Below, in pieces: positions 33,462 through 43,377 of a stretch of 64,000 nt of DNA. Source of the DNA: Triglochin maritima (Eukaryota; Streptophyta; Magnoliopsida; Alismatales; Juncaginaceae); assembly GCA_963682175.1 (NCBI GenBank), contig OY821791.1:20798542-20862541 (forward strand), written 5' to 3'. The first letter of the stretch is position 1; each line of letters begins with the position of its first letter. The notes beneath the pieces are model-generated. The model was not told the origin of the DNA, did no database searches, and worked only from the letters and a program-made list of their open reading frames with translations. A program made the position numbers and the translations under genes.

Positions 33462-33653
33462 TGTATGGCAAAATGGTGCCAATGCATGGATAGGGTGTAC
33501 TGGACTAATGACGACGGCCAGAAGTGCCTGAAGAGGCACCTCTCTCCAGAGCCGACAACTTCCTATAGATCTTCCGGTTTTGCTTGGCTAAGATGACGTT
33601 CTGCTGCTCGACCGCCATCTCAGAAATGTCGGTGTTAAAGAGCGTTCCTGAGC

Positions 33654-34484
33654 TCACAGACGAGCTTGAGGAACTGGCCCTACATCCTCCTCCATATAGT
33701 CAGGCACCCATGCCTCAGGAAGGCAATGGCGAAATGACGGGGTCATCTTCGCTACCTCGAGGTCGGTGCCTTGGCGCCTCAGCATGCGCTCAAATCGTAG
33801 GGTGTCCAACATGCCACACAATTTGGTAACCAGAGTCGGCAAATAGTGTATATCTTTCAGCCTGGCGTTCACTAAAACGTCGAACAATGTTCGACAAATG
33901 CAGTGTGGTGAACCGTCCATCAGGCTATACACGATTCACAAACTAGGTGTGAAAAATGTGGAGGTCCGCTCTTGGCCCAACACATTTCTACATACCCACC
34001 TGGCTACAATGTGCACATTGGAGTAAATGTGCGCATTAGGTACTCCCCCATGTGATGAAATAGGCTGCCCACGCCCAAGCATAGATCGATAAAAATTGAT
34101 ATCGTGGGTGGGTGCGAACTCATCAACCAAGGGGATCCCAGTCGCGTCGGAGATTAGCTGGGGTGTCACGGTGTGTTTCACCCCTCTGAGCGTGATACTG
34201 AACTTGAGTGGACCGGTCTGGTCACGCTCGAGTTTAGCAAAGAATTCATGTACAAGAGGCTCTATGTACATGGATTCATCGCCCTCATACAATAAATGGT
34301 ACCACCCTTTAGCTACGATTCGATCGTAGAAGGGTTCTCCGAATTCGCGAATCAGGGAGGCAAAATTGAGTTCTGGAATTAAATGATGGCTGGCCATACC
34401 TGAACCTACCTTGGCGAGCTTTAGCGGCGAGGTACATGACGGCGAAGACGAATCACGGAACGAGCGGAGAGAAGACCACCCCAC
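33654..34484 (-). pseudogene. Extra ORF in the env position (plant transposon protein-like)
   Basis: Downstream of integrase, in the position where Athila-lineage elements carry an env-like or other accessory ORF. About 277 codons are interrupted by one in-frame TGA (33936-33938). FASLIREFGEPFYDRIVAKGW, EFFAKLERDQTG and RGVKHTVTPQLISDATGIP resemble the putative plant transposon protein domain (PF20167-type) found in such ORFs. I see no clear signal peptide or membrane segment, so it is unlikely to be a classical envelope protein. None of the three pol-less copies has it. Confidence 0.6.
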
Positions 34485-34583
34485 GCCGATTCCAGAAGCA
34501 ACACAGACTCCGAACCACTCAACGAACTAAGACTCCCAAAATACAACCCCCAGACGAAGAAAAAGTTGAAACTGAGAACAACT

Positions 34584-34622
34584 GACCGCTGAACGGCGGT
34601 TCCAAACCGCTATTTAGCGGTC
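34584..34622. promoter_or_regulatory. Paired palindromes upstream of the env-position ORF
   Basis: GACCGCTGAACGGCGGTT and AACCGCTATTTAGCGGTC, 3 bp apart, about 100 bp upstream of the ORF that starts at 34484. It is a diverged version of the LTR pair and might mark an internal promoter or RNA structure for that ORF. Confidence 0.45.
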
Positions 34623-34845
34623 TGTTCAGTGGATCTGGGGACGAAAGTTCGGTGAAGACTAGATCTGGAGAGGAAACGCGTTTTCCTTTGCTGGAATAAT
34701 GCGTAGGTCAGGGGAAAACGCGTTTTTAAGCAAGGGAAAGGGCAAATATCACATAGGTCTTCCAATTTTTTTGTTTTTTGTTTTTTTTTGTTTTTTTTCA
34801 CAACAAAACACTGATATGTACAAACAAATGGATGGATGGATCACA

Positions 34846-35946
34846 TCAAGTGACCACATCCGTGGGGAGTTCGTGCAAAGGCACGACTTCCACCTCGACC
34901 TCTGTCGTGGTCCCTTCCAAGTATGGTTTGAGGCGTTGTCCATTAACTTTGAACACGTCCCCATTCCTAGGATTTTGAATCTCAACCGCCCCATGAGGGG
35001 AGACGGTTAAAACAATGAAGGGACCTGACCAACGGCTCCGCAGTTTCCCCGGAAACAAGTGGAGGCGAGAATTATACAACAAGACCTTTTGTCCCACCTC
35101 GAAGGTTTTGATTCGCACCAAGCGATCGTGGAAAATTTTAGTGCGGGACTTGCAGATCTTGGCATTCTCATAGGCTTCATTTCTCAACTCCTCCAACTCG
35201 TTGAGTTCTAACTTGCGATTGGCACCGGAAACATCAAGACTCATGTTAAGATGTTTGATTGCCCATAATGCCCGGTGCTCAAGTTCTACCGGAAGATGGC
35301 AAGCTTTGCCATAAACTAGCCGGTAGGGGGACATGCCAAGGTCGGTTTTAAATGCAGTGCGGAAAGCCCACAATGCATCATTAAGCTTGACCGACCAATC
35401 TTTCCTTGAAGCATTAACCGTTTTCTCAAGAATTTGCTTGAGTTGACGGTTGGAAATTTCCACCTGGCCACAGGTTTGAGGATGATAAGGTGTGGCCAAC
35501 TTGTGCGTGATGGAGTATTTCCTCAGCACTGCCTCAAGGGATCGGTTCACAAAGTGTGTCCCCCGATCACTTATGATACAACGAGGTGTCCCAAACCTCG
35601 CGAAGATGTGTTCTTTAAGAAATTTGATCACAACCTTGCGATCGTTAGTGCGAGTGGGGATTGCTTCAACCCACTTTGACACATAATCGACCGCCACCAG
35701 GATGTAAGTGTGACCATGAGGCACGGGGAAAGGACCCATGAAGTCAATTCCCCAAACATCAAAGATGTTAACCACTAAGATGGGATTGAGTGGCATCATA
35801 TCTCGTCTACCAATGCGGCCCACATGTTGGCACCTATCGCAAGCTTTGCAAAATGCAAAAGCGTCTTGGAACAACGTGGGCCAGTAAAAACCGCATTGGA
35901 GCACTTTGGCAGCGGTTTTCTTGGCACCGAAGTGCCCACCACATGC
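34846..35946 (-). pseudogene. pol (IN): Athila-type integrase
   Basis: A TAG at 35947-35949 separates it from RNase H in the same polyprotein. The N-terminal zinc region ([10 protein letters not shown] ... [11 protein letters not shown]) is followed by the catalytic core: GIDFMGPFP (first D), [10 protein letters not shown] (second D) and [15 protein letters not shown] (E). [18 protein letters not shown] and [17 protein letters not shown] are family signatures. The C-terminal part has [13 protein letters not shown]. The D,D,E residues are present. No chromodomain is visible, as expected outside the chromovirus branch. Confidence 0.92.
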
Positions 35947-37065
35947 CTACTTATGGCAAAAGGACAAGACACTCTGAATCTCGTCGTCAGGAATGCACCT
36001 CCTTATGATTTGATCAGCACAATACTTAAATAAGTATGGATCATCCCAATAGAAGTGCTTGATTAACGACTTGAACTTCGCTGTCTCACTGTGTCTCCAA
36101 TGAGCCGGCACCTCCCCGGTTGCTAAATAGTTCACAATGTCAGCGAACCAGGGAGGTGAGGCTATTGCCATAAGGTTCTCATCAGGAAAAAACTCGTTCA
36201 CCGGTGGATCCGGTGAAAGATCGATGGGGATGCGAGATAGGTGATCAGCCACGACATTCTCGCATCCCTTCTTGTCCCGTATTTCAAGGTCGAATTCTTG
36301 TAACAACAAGATCCAACGCAGGAGACGGGGTTTCGCATCCTTTTTAGACAAAAGGTAGCGAAGAGCTGAGTGATCAGTGTAGATGATGACATGCGACCCT
36401 ATGAGGTACTGACGAAAATTTTCCAACGCAAATATGATCGTGAGGAACTCTTTCTCAGTAACGGAGTAGTTGAGTTGGGCGTCATTGAGAGTACGACTTG
36501 CATAATAGATCACATGAGACAATTTGTCGACTTTCTGACCCAAAACCGCTCCTATCGCGTAATCAGAAGCATCACACATCAGCTCGAACGGTAGAGTCCA
36601 CACCGGTGCCTTAATAATAGGAGCGGAGGTCAACTCACACTTCAGAAACTCAAAAGCAGTCAGGCACTCGGTTGTGAACTCAAAGGAGGTTCCTTTAGCA
36701 AGCAAGCTCGTCAAAGGACGAGCTATCTTGCTTAAATCCTTAATGAATCGCCGGTAAAAACCGGCGTGTCCAAGGAATGAACGGATTTCTTTTACCGAGG
36801 TGGGTGGCGGAAGCTTAGAAATAAGCTCAATCTTTGCCCTATCCACCTCGATACCATCACAAGATACCACGTGACCCAACACGATGCCTTTTGTGACCAT
36901 GAAATGACACTTTTCCCAATTAAGGGCTAAGTTCGTTTCCGAACACCTTTTGAGAACAAGGCTCAAGTGGTGCAAGCACTCATCAAAGGAGGTGGCATGA
37001 ACCGAGAAATCATCCATGAAGATCTCAAGGAAGTTCTCGACCATATCGGAAATGATACTTAACAT
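35947..37065 (-). pseudogene. pol (RT-RH): Athila-type RT (C-terminal half) and RNase H
   Basis: Continues RT after the TGA at 37066-37068. [12 protein letters not shown] is the catalytic YxDD-type box, then [13 protein letters not shown] and [20 protein letters not shown] (RT thumb). RNase H follows: [33 protein letters not shown] and [23 protein letters not shown] opens the linker to integrase. The catalytic Asp pairs are intact. The TAG end at 35947-35949 truncates before the integrase zinc region. Confidence 0.92.
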
Positions 37066-38904
37066 TCAACGTTGGATTGTTGCAGGTGCATTGCATAGCC
37101 CAAAAGGCATCCGTCTATAGGCAAACGTCCCAAAAGGACAAGTGAACGTGGTTTTCTCCTGGTGTTTGGGAGCGACTGGGATTTGATTGTACCCCGAATA
37201 ACCATCAAGGAAACAGTAATAGGCGTGCCCGGCGAGTCTCTCCAACATCTGGTCGATGAAAGGTAGAGGGAAGTGGTCCTTACGCGTGACCGCGTTCAAC
37301 TTCCTATAGTCAATACACACTCGCCACCCAGTTTGAAGTCGTGTGGGTACAAGCTCATTGTTGTCATTCTGGACAACGGTGATACCCGACTTCTTGGGCA
37401 CAACCTGGACAGGACTTACCCAAGTACTGTCCGAAATGGGAAAAATGATGCCATGATCTAAACACTTGATGATCTCTTTCTTAACTACTTCTGTCATGGC
37501 TGGATTTAAACGCCTCTGTGGGTCGCGACGTGGTCGTGCCTCATCCTCCATAAAGATGTGGTGCTGCACGACGTCGGGACTTATCCCTTTGATGTCCCTC
37601 AAGGACCACCCAATGGCTGATTTGTGCTCCTTTAGGACTTGAATCAACCGTTCTTCCTGATCACCAGTCAACGTTGATGAAATAATCACCGGAAATGACC
37701 TATCGGGACCAAGAAAAACGTGTTTCAATTCCTTGGGGAGTTCTTTGAGCTCAGGTGTGGGTGGCTCCTCCAGGCGAGGCGTGATATCTAGCTCGAGATG
37801 TAAGATAGGAGGAGCTCGCATGTACTGAACAACATGCACATCATTGCTCAACTCACCCCCGTCCTCTTCATGATCAGACTCATCCATGAAGTAATCATTT
37901 AAATTCTCTTGAATCAGGGGGTACTCTTCTTCCAATTCTTCTTCCAAGTCCCGGATAAGATTGACTTCCATGGGGTCCTCGGAAGATGCCGGCTGCCTAG
38001 CCATATTGAACACATGGAATGTCGCGGTCAAGTTCCCGAACGACAATTTCATGAGTCCAGTACGACAATTGATCAAGGCATTTGACGTCGCCAAAAAAGG
38101 TCTACCCAAAATCAATGGAATCTGAGAGTGGGTAGTCTTAATTGGTTCGGTCTCAAGTACGACGAAATCAACAGGAAATATGAAATCACCGACCTTGATT
38201 AGGACATCTTCAATGACCCCCAACGGGACTTTGATCGAACGATCAGCCAACTGCAAAGTTGTTTTCGTAGGCTTGAGAGTGCCTAGGCTTAATCGTTGAT
38301 ACACAGAAGCAGGTAAGAGGTTAACCGCCGACCATAGATCTAGCAAAACATTGTTAATGCGAGAGTCCCCAATGATACATGAAATTGTTGGACTGCCCGG
38401 GTCCTTCAATTTTATGTATGTTGGGTTCGAGATGATCGAACTCACATTAGCCGCCAAAAATGCTTTGCTAGGGACATTGGTTTTCCTCTTAGTTGTACAG
38501 AGATCCTTCAGGAATTTTGCATATGGAGGTATTTGTTGAATCATGTCTAACAAAGGAATGTTGACATTCACTTTCTTAAATATCTCCATCATCTTATCCA
38601 CACTGTCACTCTGTTTCTTAGACAACCTACTAGGATAAGGAGCTCTTGGTAGGTATGTCTTGGGCGGAGCCGGAGAAGGAGGCTTTGGTGTATTACTCTC
38701 ACCCTCGGCCTCTTCCTCACCATCATTCCCACAAAGGGGTGGCACAGATGGATTTTCTGGCAATGATACGTGGTTGTTGACCTGCTTCCTATTTCTCAGG
38801 GTCACAATGGCATTAACATGGTCCACAGGTTCTTCCACGTAGTTCACTTGCCCCCCCCTGTGGTCTTGAACTTGCATTTTGCATGTTCGAGTACTGTTGA
38901 GCAC
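37066..38904 (-). pseudogene. pro-pol: Athila-type protease and RT N-terminal half
   Basis: Family linker (FKKVNVNIPLLDMIQQ), then a protease whose active site reads LLDLWSAVNLLP. The Gly of DLG is replaced by Trp, whereas the sister copy at 61305-62489 keeps DLGSAVNLLP. ILGRPFLAT follows. RT begins about residue 430: HHIFMEDEARPRRDPQRRLNP, GWRVCIDYRKLNAVTR, LDGYSGYNQIPVAP and FAYRRMPFGLCNAPAT. The frame ends at TGA (37066-37068) where RT normally has Cys. The upstream end is a GTG only because the frame differs from gag, by one base in a G8 run near 38853-38860. Confidence 0.9.
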
Positions 38905-38947
38905 GGGGGTTAGCCACAGGTTGGCTAGGCAGACTCCCTCTCTCTCT

Positions 38948-40411
38948 CTAATGTACAGACTGAGCCAACTGACCCATCTGAAGCTCGAGAGATTTGATGG
39001 TCTGCTGATTCGAAGTGAGAACTTGACTCGTGGATGACATAAAGTTTTTTACAGAGTTCTCAAGTCCACGAGTTAAGTTCTCAAGCGAATTAAACCGGGT
39101 TTCCAAGTTGTTAGAATTTGGGAAACCTGGTTGGTTGGTATTCTGACTTTGGGGTGGCTGATGAGACTGTGAATGCATGGGAGGGTAGTATGGTCGGTTA
39201 GGTGGTCGAGAAAAGTTTGAAGGACCACCTGGGGCATTGTTATGGTGCCATGAAAAATTAGGGTGGTTCCTCCATCCACGGTTATATGATGATGAATATG
39301 GGTCATTCCTGGATCTATCATAGATGGCATTTACATGTTCCATCTCAGGAGGAATGGATGCACACTCACCCCCTATATGACCTATCCTACCACATAAATG
39401 ACATGGAACTGAACCAGATGCAGACACATGAGATACATCGTGCTGGTTTTGGAGCTCAATCGAATCCATACGGCGCATTAAGGCCGCCATGCGCGCCTCG
39501 GTGGCCGTAGTGGAATCGACAGCAAATGCGGAACCCGATCTAGTCGAGTTTGCATTCGCGATCCTCGCTCCTATACTAGATGATGCAGGTGGTTCTCTCA
39601 CACTCTCCCATTGCATTGTTTTCTCGGCGAGGTCTTCTAGGAAAGCCCATGCCTCCCTTTCATCCTTTCCCAAGAACTCTCCTTGACACATGGACTCAAG
39701 GAGCGTTCTAGATGGAATGTGAAGACCCTCGTAGATAATCTGACACAGGCGCCACAACTCAATGCCATGGTGAGGGCATGAGGATAGTAGCTCCTTGAAC
39801 CTCTCTAAGTATGCATGAAATGATTCGGTCTCATGTTGATAGAACGAATTGATTTCGTTCCTCAATTTTTGAGTCCGATGATTTGGAAAATACTTTTTGA
39901 GGAATGCAGACTGAAACTCATCCCAAGTCCTGAAGGCATTCGCCTGGTTGCTGTACAACCACTTCTTGGCGTCATCCTTAAGCGCAAAGGGGACAAGCCT
40001 AAGATGAATGGAGTCTGTGCTAAGTTGTTGCAGTTTGAACATAGCACAGACCTCCTCAAATTCCCTGAGAAAGATATAGGGGTCACCTTTCCCAGTGAAA
40101 TGAGGGAGCATGGAAATAAACTGAGGCTTGACCTCAAAATGGTTCCCATTTGCCTCTGGCAATACGATGCATGAGGGCAGAGCTGTACGGCTCGGGTAGC
40201 ATCGATCACGAAGAGGTATGGGAACGACAACTGGAAGCACAGGTGGAACAGGTGGGTCCAGCAACTGCTCCTCCTCACGGAAATTAGCAGCCATTGGACC
40301 CGAACTACGTGCGACACGAGAGGAGGAAGGTGTCGAGAAATCGATGACCGAAGCCGGATTGACAACGCTCCTCGTCAAACGACCACTCTCGTCTCGTGTC
40401 CACGAAAGCAT
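38948..40411 (-). pseudogene. gag: Athila-type gag
   Basis: The start at 40411 (MLSWTRDESGR) is chosen because the sister element keeps the same ATG (63998); the frame is open further upstream to 40471. The capsid-like region spans about residues 110-290 (FTGKGDPYIFLREFEEVC, KKWLYSNQANAFRTWDEFQ, FLKKYFPNHRT). The CCHC knuckle is CHLCGRIGHIGGEC. The tail is rich in Pro/Asn/Gln and ends with the repeat-rich LENSVKNFMSSTSQVL. It stops at TAG 38948-38950 in SVH-RERG, where the sister copy has Glu; its own stop lies three codons earlier. Confidence 0.9.
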
Positions 40412-41501
40412 GCACAAAGGTGCACACACAAACCACAACTCACTTTTCTTTTTTTTTCTTTTTTTTTTCAAATGAAGATTGTACGTAGAAGAGAAGACGA
40501 GGGAACACAGGAGAGAAAGAATGACTCAGGAGAGAAGGGAAGAAGTCCTTAAGGTACGGCGGATGGGTACAGGTAGAAGCACACAAGCAGACAAGGCTCA
40601 AACAATCCTAAGGTCGCTATAGGTCCTTACAGCTAGACGACGCCTAACTGCGAGGTCACACGGCCTCAACACGCCTCACCTCCCTACAACGAGGACCACA
40701 AAGCCCAGCAAGTGAGCCAAGATCCGGGGATCTCGTCTCTCCTACTATCGACAAAGTGGGCAACGCCGATCAGGTCATGACGTTCGGGACCGGATCACTC
40801 TCCTAATGCGTCCAAGATCCTTAGGGCCAATGTCTACTTGATTTTAAAATTAGGCTCTTGATTAGTGTGGTTTTTGGGGCGAAGGAAAGGGTGATGAAAT
40901 CCCCCACCTTATCTTTTACGGGACAGCCCCTCCTTAGTAGCGTTTTGGAGTCCTAAATCTAGCAATCAACACTCCAAACAACGCTCAACTCACACTTGTT
41001 GCAATGCACTTCCTACTAACTAATGAATGTTCATACGAAATGCATGAATGAGATTAGAAGGTGCATACCTCATGCCAGCTCTCAGCAACAGAAAATAAAG
41101 CTAAGATAAAAGACAATCTAAGTGCCTAAGTCACATACATGATGCATGGCCTAAACAAAAAGAATGCCTAATCTTTTGCTTGAGTTTTAGGGTCCAAGTT
41201 GCTAATGGGAAGTTGATTATTAATCTGGGAGCAATCTAAGAGTCAGAACATGCACAAATGGAGTCCCCGATTACTATATCAATTAGTCTAACAACCACAA
41301 AAAATTAGAAGGTGAACTGAGCTCACCCGACCGCTGATTAGCAGTCTCAGACCGCTGATTGGCGGTCTGAAGTGCCCAGGTAGCCTTGAAATTTTTCCAG
41401 ACGCCTTCCCTTGCTATTCCCAGTATCCTGAAACAACGAAAACCTACAAGACACAAATTAAATCTATTCGAATCGTCCAAACAAGAGTCTGGACTGGCAC
41501 C
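40412..41501 (-). other. Untranslated leader of the Athila-type element
   Basis: About 1.1 kb between PBS and gag, with no gene. It is similar to 51807-52906 in the pol-less plus-strand element and to the captured segment 11505-12290 in the CACTA element. It would hold packaging and dimerisation signals; that is inferred. The paired palindromes lie about 135 bp after the PBS. Confidence 0.7.
41329..41368. promoter_or_regulatory. Paired palindromes in the leader
   Basis: GACCGCTGATTAGCAGTC, then GACCGCTGATTGGCGGTC, 4 bp apart and 134 bp from the PBS. The pair at 51941-51979 lies the same distance from its PBS (51789-51806). Confidence 0.6.
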
Positions 41502-41519
41502 TCCCCGGCAACGGCGCCA
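41502..41519 (-). other. Primer-binding site, tRNA-Asp type
   Basis: On the minus strand TGGCGCCGTTGCCGGGGA, six bases after the LTR end. This is the tRNA-Asp complementary PBS typical of the Athila lineage, and it is perfectly preserved. Confidence 0.93.
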
Positions 41520-41525
41520 AAAACT

Positions 41526-42668
41526 TGTTGAACGTTTTATATTTCTACCGCAAGTGCACGGCCGCGATGAAGCGGTGGCAAGTACGGGTCGTCCTCAGGG
41601 AGGTGAGCTTGCTCTTGCTTATCAGAAATCAAGTGGCAAAGAAAGATGGAAGAAAGTTGTTTATGCTAACCTAAACTATGGTAACACGAAGAAGCAAATG
41701 CGAAGGAAACAAAACAAACGAATACTTAAACTAAGCTAGAGAAACTTGACACTATGGAGAAATCAGTAAGAGAGAGAGACCCCTTAGGGGGTGGAGTGAC
41801 TACATATACACAATAAGGAGGCAAAAATATCTTCCTATAGGCACAAGTGTAGGTAGTGTTTGCATGTATGGGAGGTGTCTACTTATCATGGCAAAACCCA
41901 TCAATTAAATCACTAACCTATTTTGATTAACATTCATAAACACAAGCTGGTTATTTAAGAAACTAAACAAGTATGGGAGGTGTCTACTTATCATGGCAAA
42001 ACCCATCTAGTGAAGTGTTCTATTCTAACAAGCAAGTATGCATTCATATTAACCGACACATTTTAACATAAACATCCTTCCTTCCTTAATTGCATATATG
42101 ATAATCATCTCCATCCCCCAAAAGGGGAGTTCTATTTATAGCCATGAAAAAAGCTAATCCGGGACAATCCCCCGATGTGGGACTAAACAAATACCATAAA
42201 TAGCATAAGAACGCTCTAATACAAACACCAGAAAAAGATAAACGGATTCGGATCCACCTGGACCGCCAATTAGCGGTTCCAGACCGCCAATTGGCGGTCT
42301 ACAGGGTCTGGATTCGTCTGGGCTTTCTTGGAGGCTTTCCTGGATGGTATTGTTGGTCTTTGATGCGGTTATGTGACTTGTTGGAGCTCCGACCCGAATC
42401 GAATTGGTAAAATACTCCCCATGATGGTGTGGAGTATTCTGTTTTGCTCTTAGGTCCTTCTGTCTTGCAATCAGGTCCTTTTTCCTTGCATCTTGGTCCC
42501 CAGATCTCACAATTCAGTCCTTTTTCACAGCTTTTGGGTCCTTTTATGCTTCATCTCTTCAAACCTATTTATTCCTGAAAACTAAACAAAAAACTCGTGA
42601 CATAGCATTGTTTAGGTGAAAGATAATGGATATAAGATACAAATATAAGCATGAAATGATGTCAATCA
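41526..42668 (-). repeat. 5' LTR of the Athila-type element, with a 256-bp deletion
   Basis: 1143 bp, otherwise nearly identical to 30755-32150. It lacks the counterpart of 31360-31615; the breakpoints share GAGT. The TATA box (42132-42142) is kept, but the deletion begins a few bases downstream and so removes the probable transcription start. The paired palindromes are at 42261-42300. Confidence 0.9.
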
Positions 42669-42673
42669 GCGCT

Positions 42674-42791
42674 CACCTTCGAGTTGAAGCCTCTGCCCCG
42701 TATGGCATCTATGCTCATATGGCCACCCGATGTTCCCCAAATAGTATGCACGCATCAACACCCCCTGGCGGAAGACATTAAGGGTGTGAAA
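42674..42791 (-). repeat. TRIM left LTR, inner part
   Basis: 118 bp completing the LTR begun at 30552. The Athila target duplication GCGCT (42669-42673) lies immediately before it. It matches 43255-43372. Confidence 0.85.
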
Positions 42792-43051
42792 AACTCTCCT
42801 CCCTTTAACTTACTTATTACCATCTAGGTATTCTACGAGTGGGAATATATGCCCCCTTATTCCTCTTTGAGGTTTCCTGGCTACTTACGTTCGCCCACAA
42901 GCGCATGGCCAACTACGCAGCTTCTGGACTGGAGCTTGGGAGATTCCCTAACCGTCCGATACACCTTAGATGTACAAGCTCCCCTGCTACTCACCTCTTG
43001 CAAGTCTTTACGGGACATCTCAGTATGTATAGGTTTGGCTCTGATACCAAT
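42792..43051 (-). other. TRIM internal region with PPT and PBS
   Basis: 260 bp, no ORF. On the minus strand AAAGGGAGGAGAGTT (42794-42808) is the polypurine tract before the 3' LTR. TGGTATCAGAGCC (43037-43049) is a perfect initiator-tRNA-Met PBS after the 5' LTR. It is too small to encode any protein. Confidence 0.85.
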
Positions 43052-43372
43052 TATTACGGAGTTGTGCGATGACAGTCGCACACACCCGCACAACACTTTA
43101 CGCTCGCACATATACATGCACACACAGTCAGATATTCTGCACGCGAGACAACATCAACTGGTTTCGCCCTGCCTTGGGCTCGTCGGGGAAGCGACTTCAG
43201 CTCCCAACCAGCCCTACGCTCCCAACTGCATATAAGTGCAGTCCCGTAGGCGCTCACCTTCGAGTTGAAGCCTCTCCCCCATATAGCATTTATGCTCATA
43301 TGGTCACCCGATGTTCCCCAAACAATCTGCACGCATCAACACCCCCTGGCAGAAGACTTTAAGGGTGTGACA
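43052..43372 (-). repeat. TRIM right (5') LTR
   Basis: 321 bp, the same length as the left LTR, with scattered substitutions. It begins TGTCACACCC on the minus strand. Confidence 0.87.
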
Positions 43373-43377
43373 ACTGT

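Larger units (their letters stand above)
30755..42668 (-). mobile_element. Athila-type Ty3/gypsy element with gag-pro-pol and env-position ORF
   Basis: Complete structure on the minus strand: 5' LTR (41526-42668), tRNA-Asp PBS, leader, gag, protease, RT, RNase H, integrase, an extra ORF, non-coding 3' region, PPT and 3' LTR (30755-32150). The 5-bp duplication GCGCT (30750-30754, 42669-42673) splits the TRIM LTR exactly. By eye the two LTRs differ at only about a dozen positions outside one deletion, so the insertion is recent. It is the only element here with a near-complete pol and could be the relative that mobilised the pol-less copies, before its own frames broke. Confidence 0.94.
30552..43372 (-). 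mobile_element. TRIM-type short LTR element (0.9 kb) split by an Athila element
   Basis: Two 321-bp direct repeats. The left one is 30552-30754 plus 42674-42791, and the right one is 43052-43372. They flank 260 bp with no ORF. On the minus strand the right repeat is followed by TGGTATCAGAGCC (PBS), and a polypurine tract precedes the left repeat. The target duplication is ACCGT (30547-30551) / ACTGT (43373-43377), with one mismatch. LINE ORF2 reads on across it. The repeats begin TGTCACACCC but end ATAATA, not CA. I saw no 5S-like sequence, so it is not an obvious Cassandra element. Confidence 0.85.

Noticed and set aside
39833..40174. Plus-strand ORF opposite Athila gag, and its counterparts at 39489-39686 and 63076-63273
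   Set aside because: Recurs only because gag itself is conserved. It has no start-codon context or domain, and the sense protein explains the conservation.
30552..43372. TRIM as a Cassandra element
   Set aside because: tRNA-Met PBS and size fit, but I could not find a 5S-rRNA-like stretch in the 321-bp LTR on either strand.
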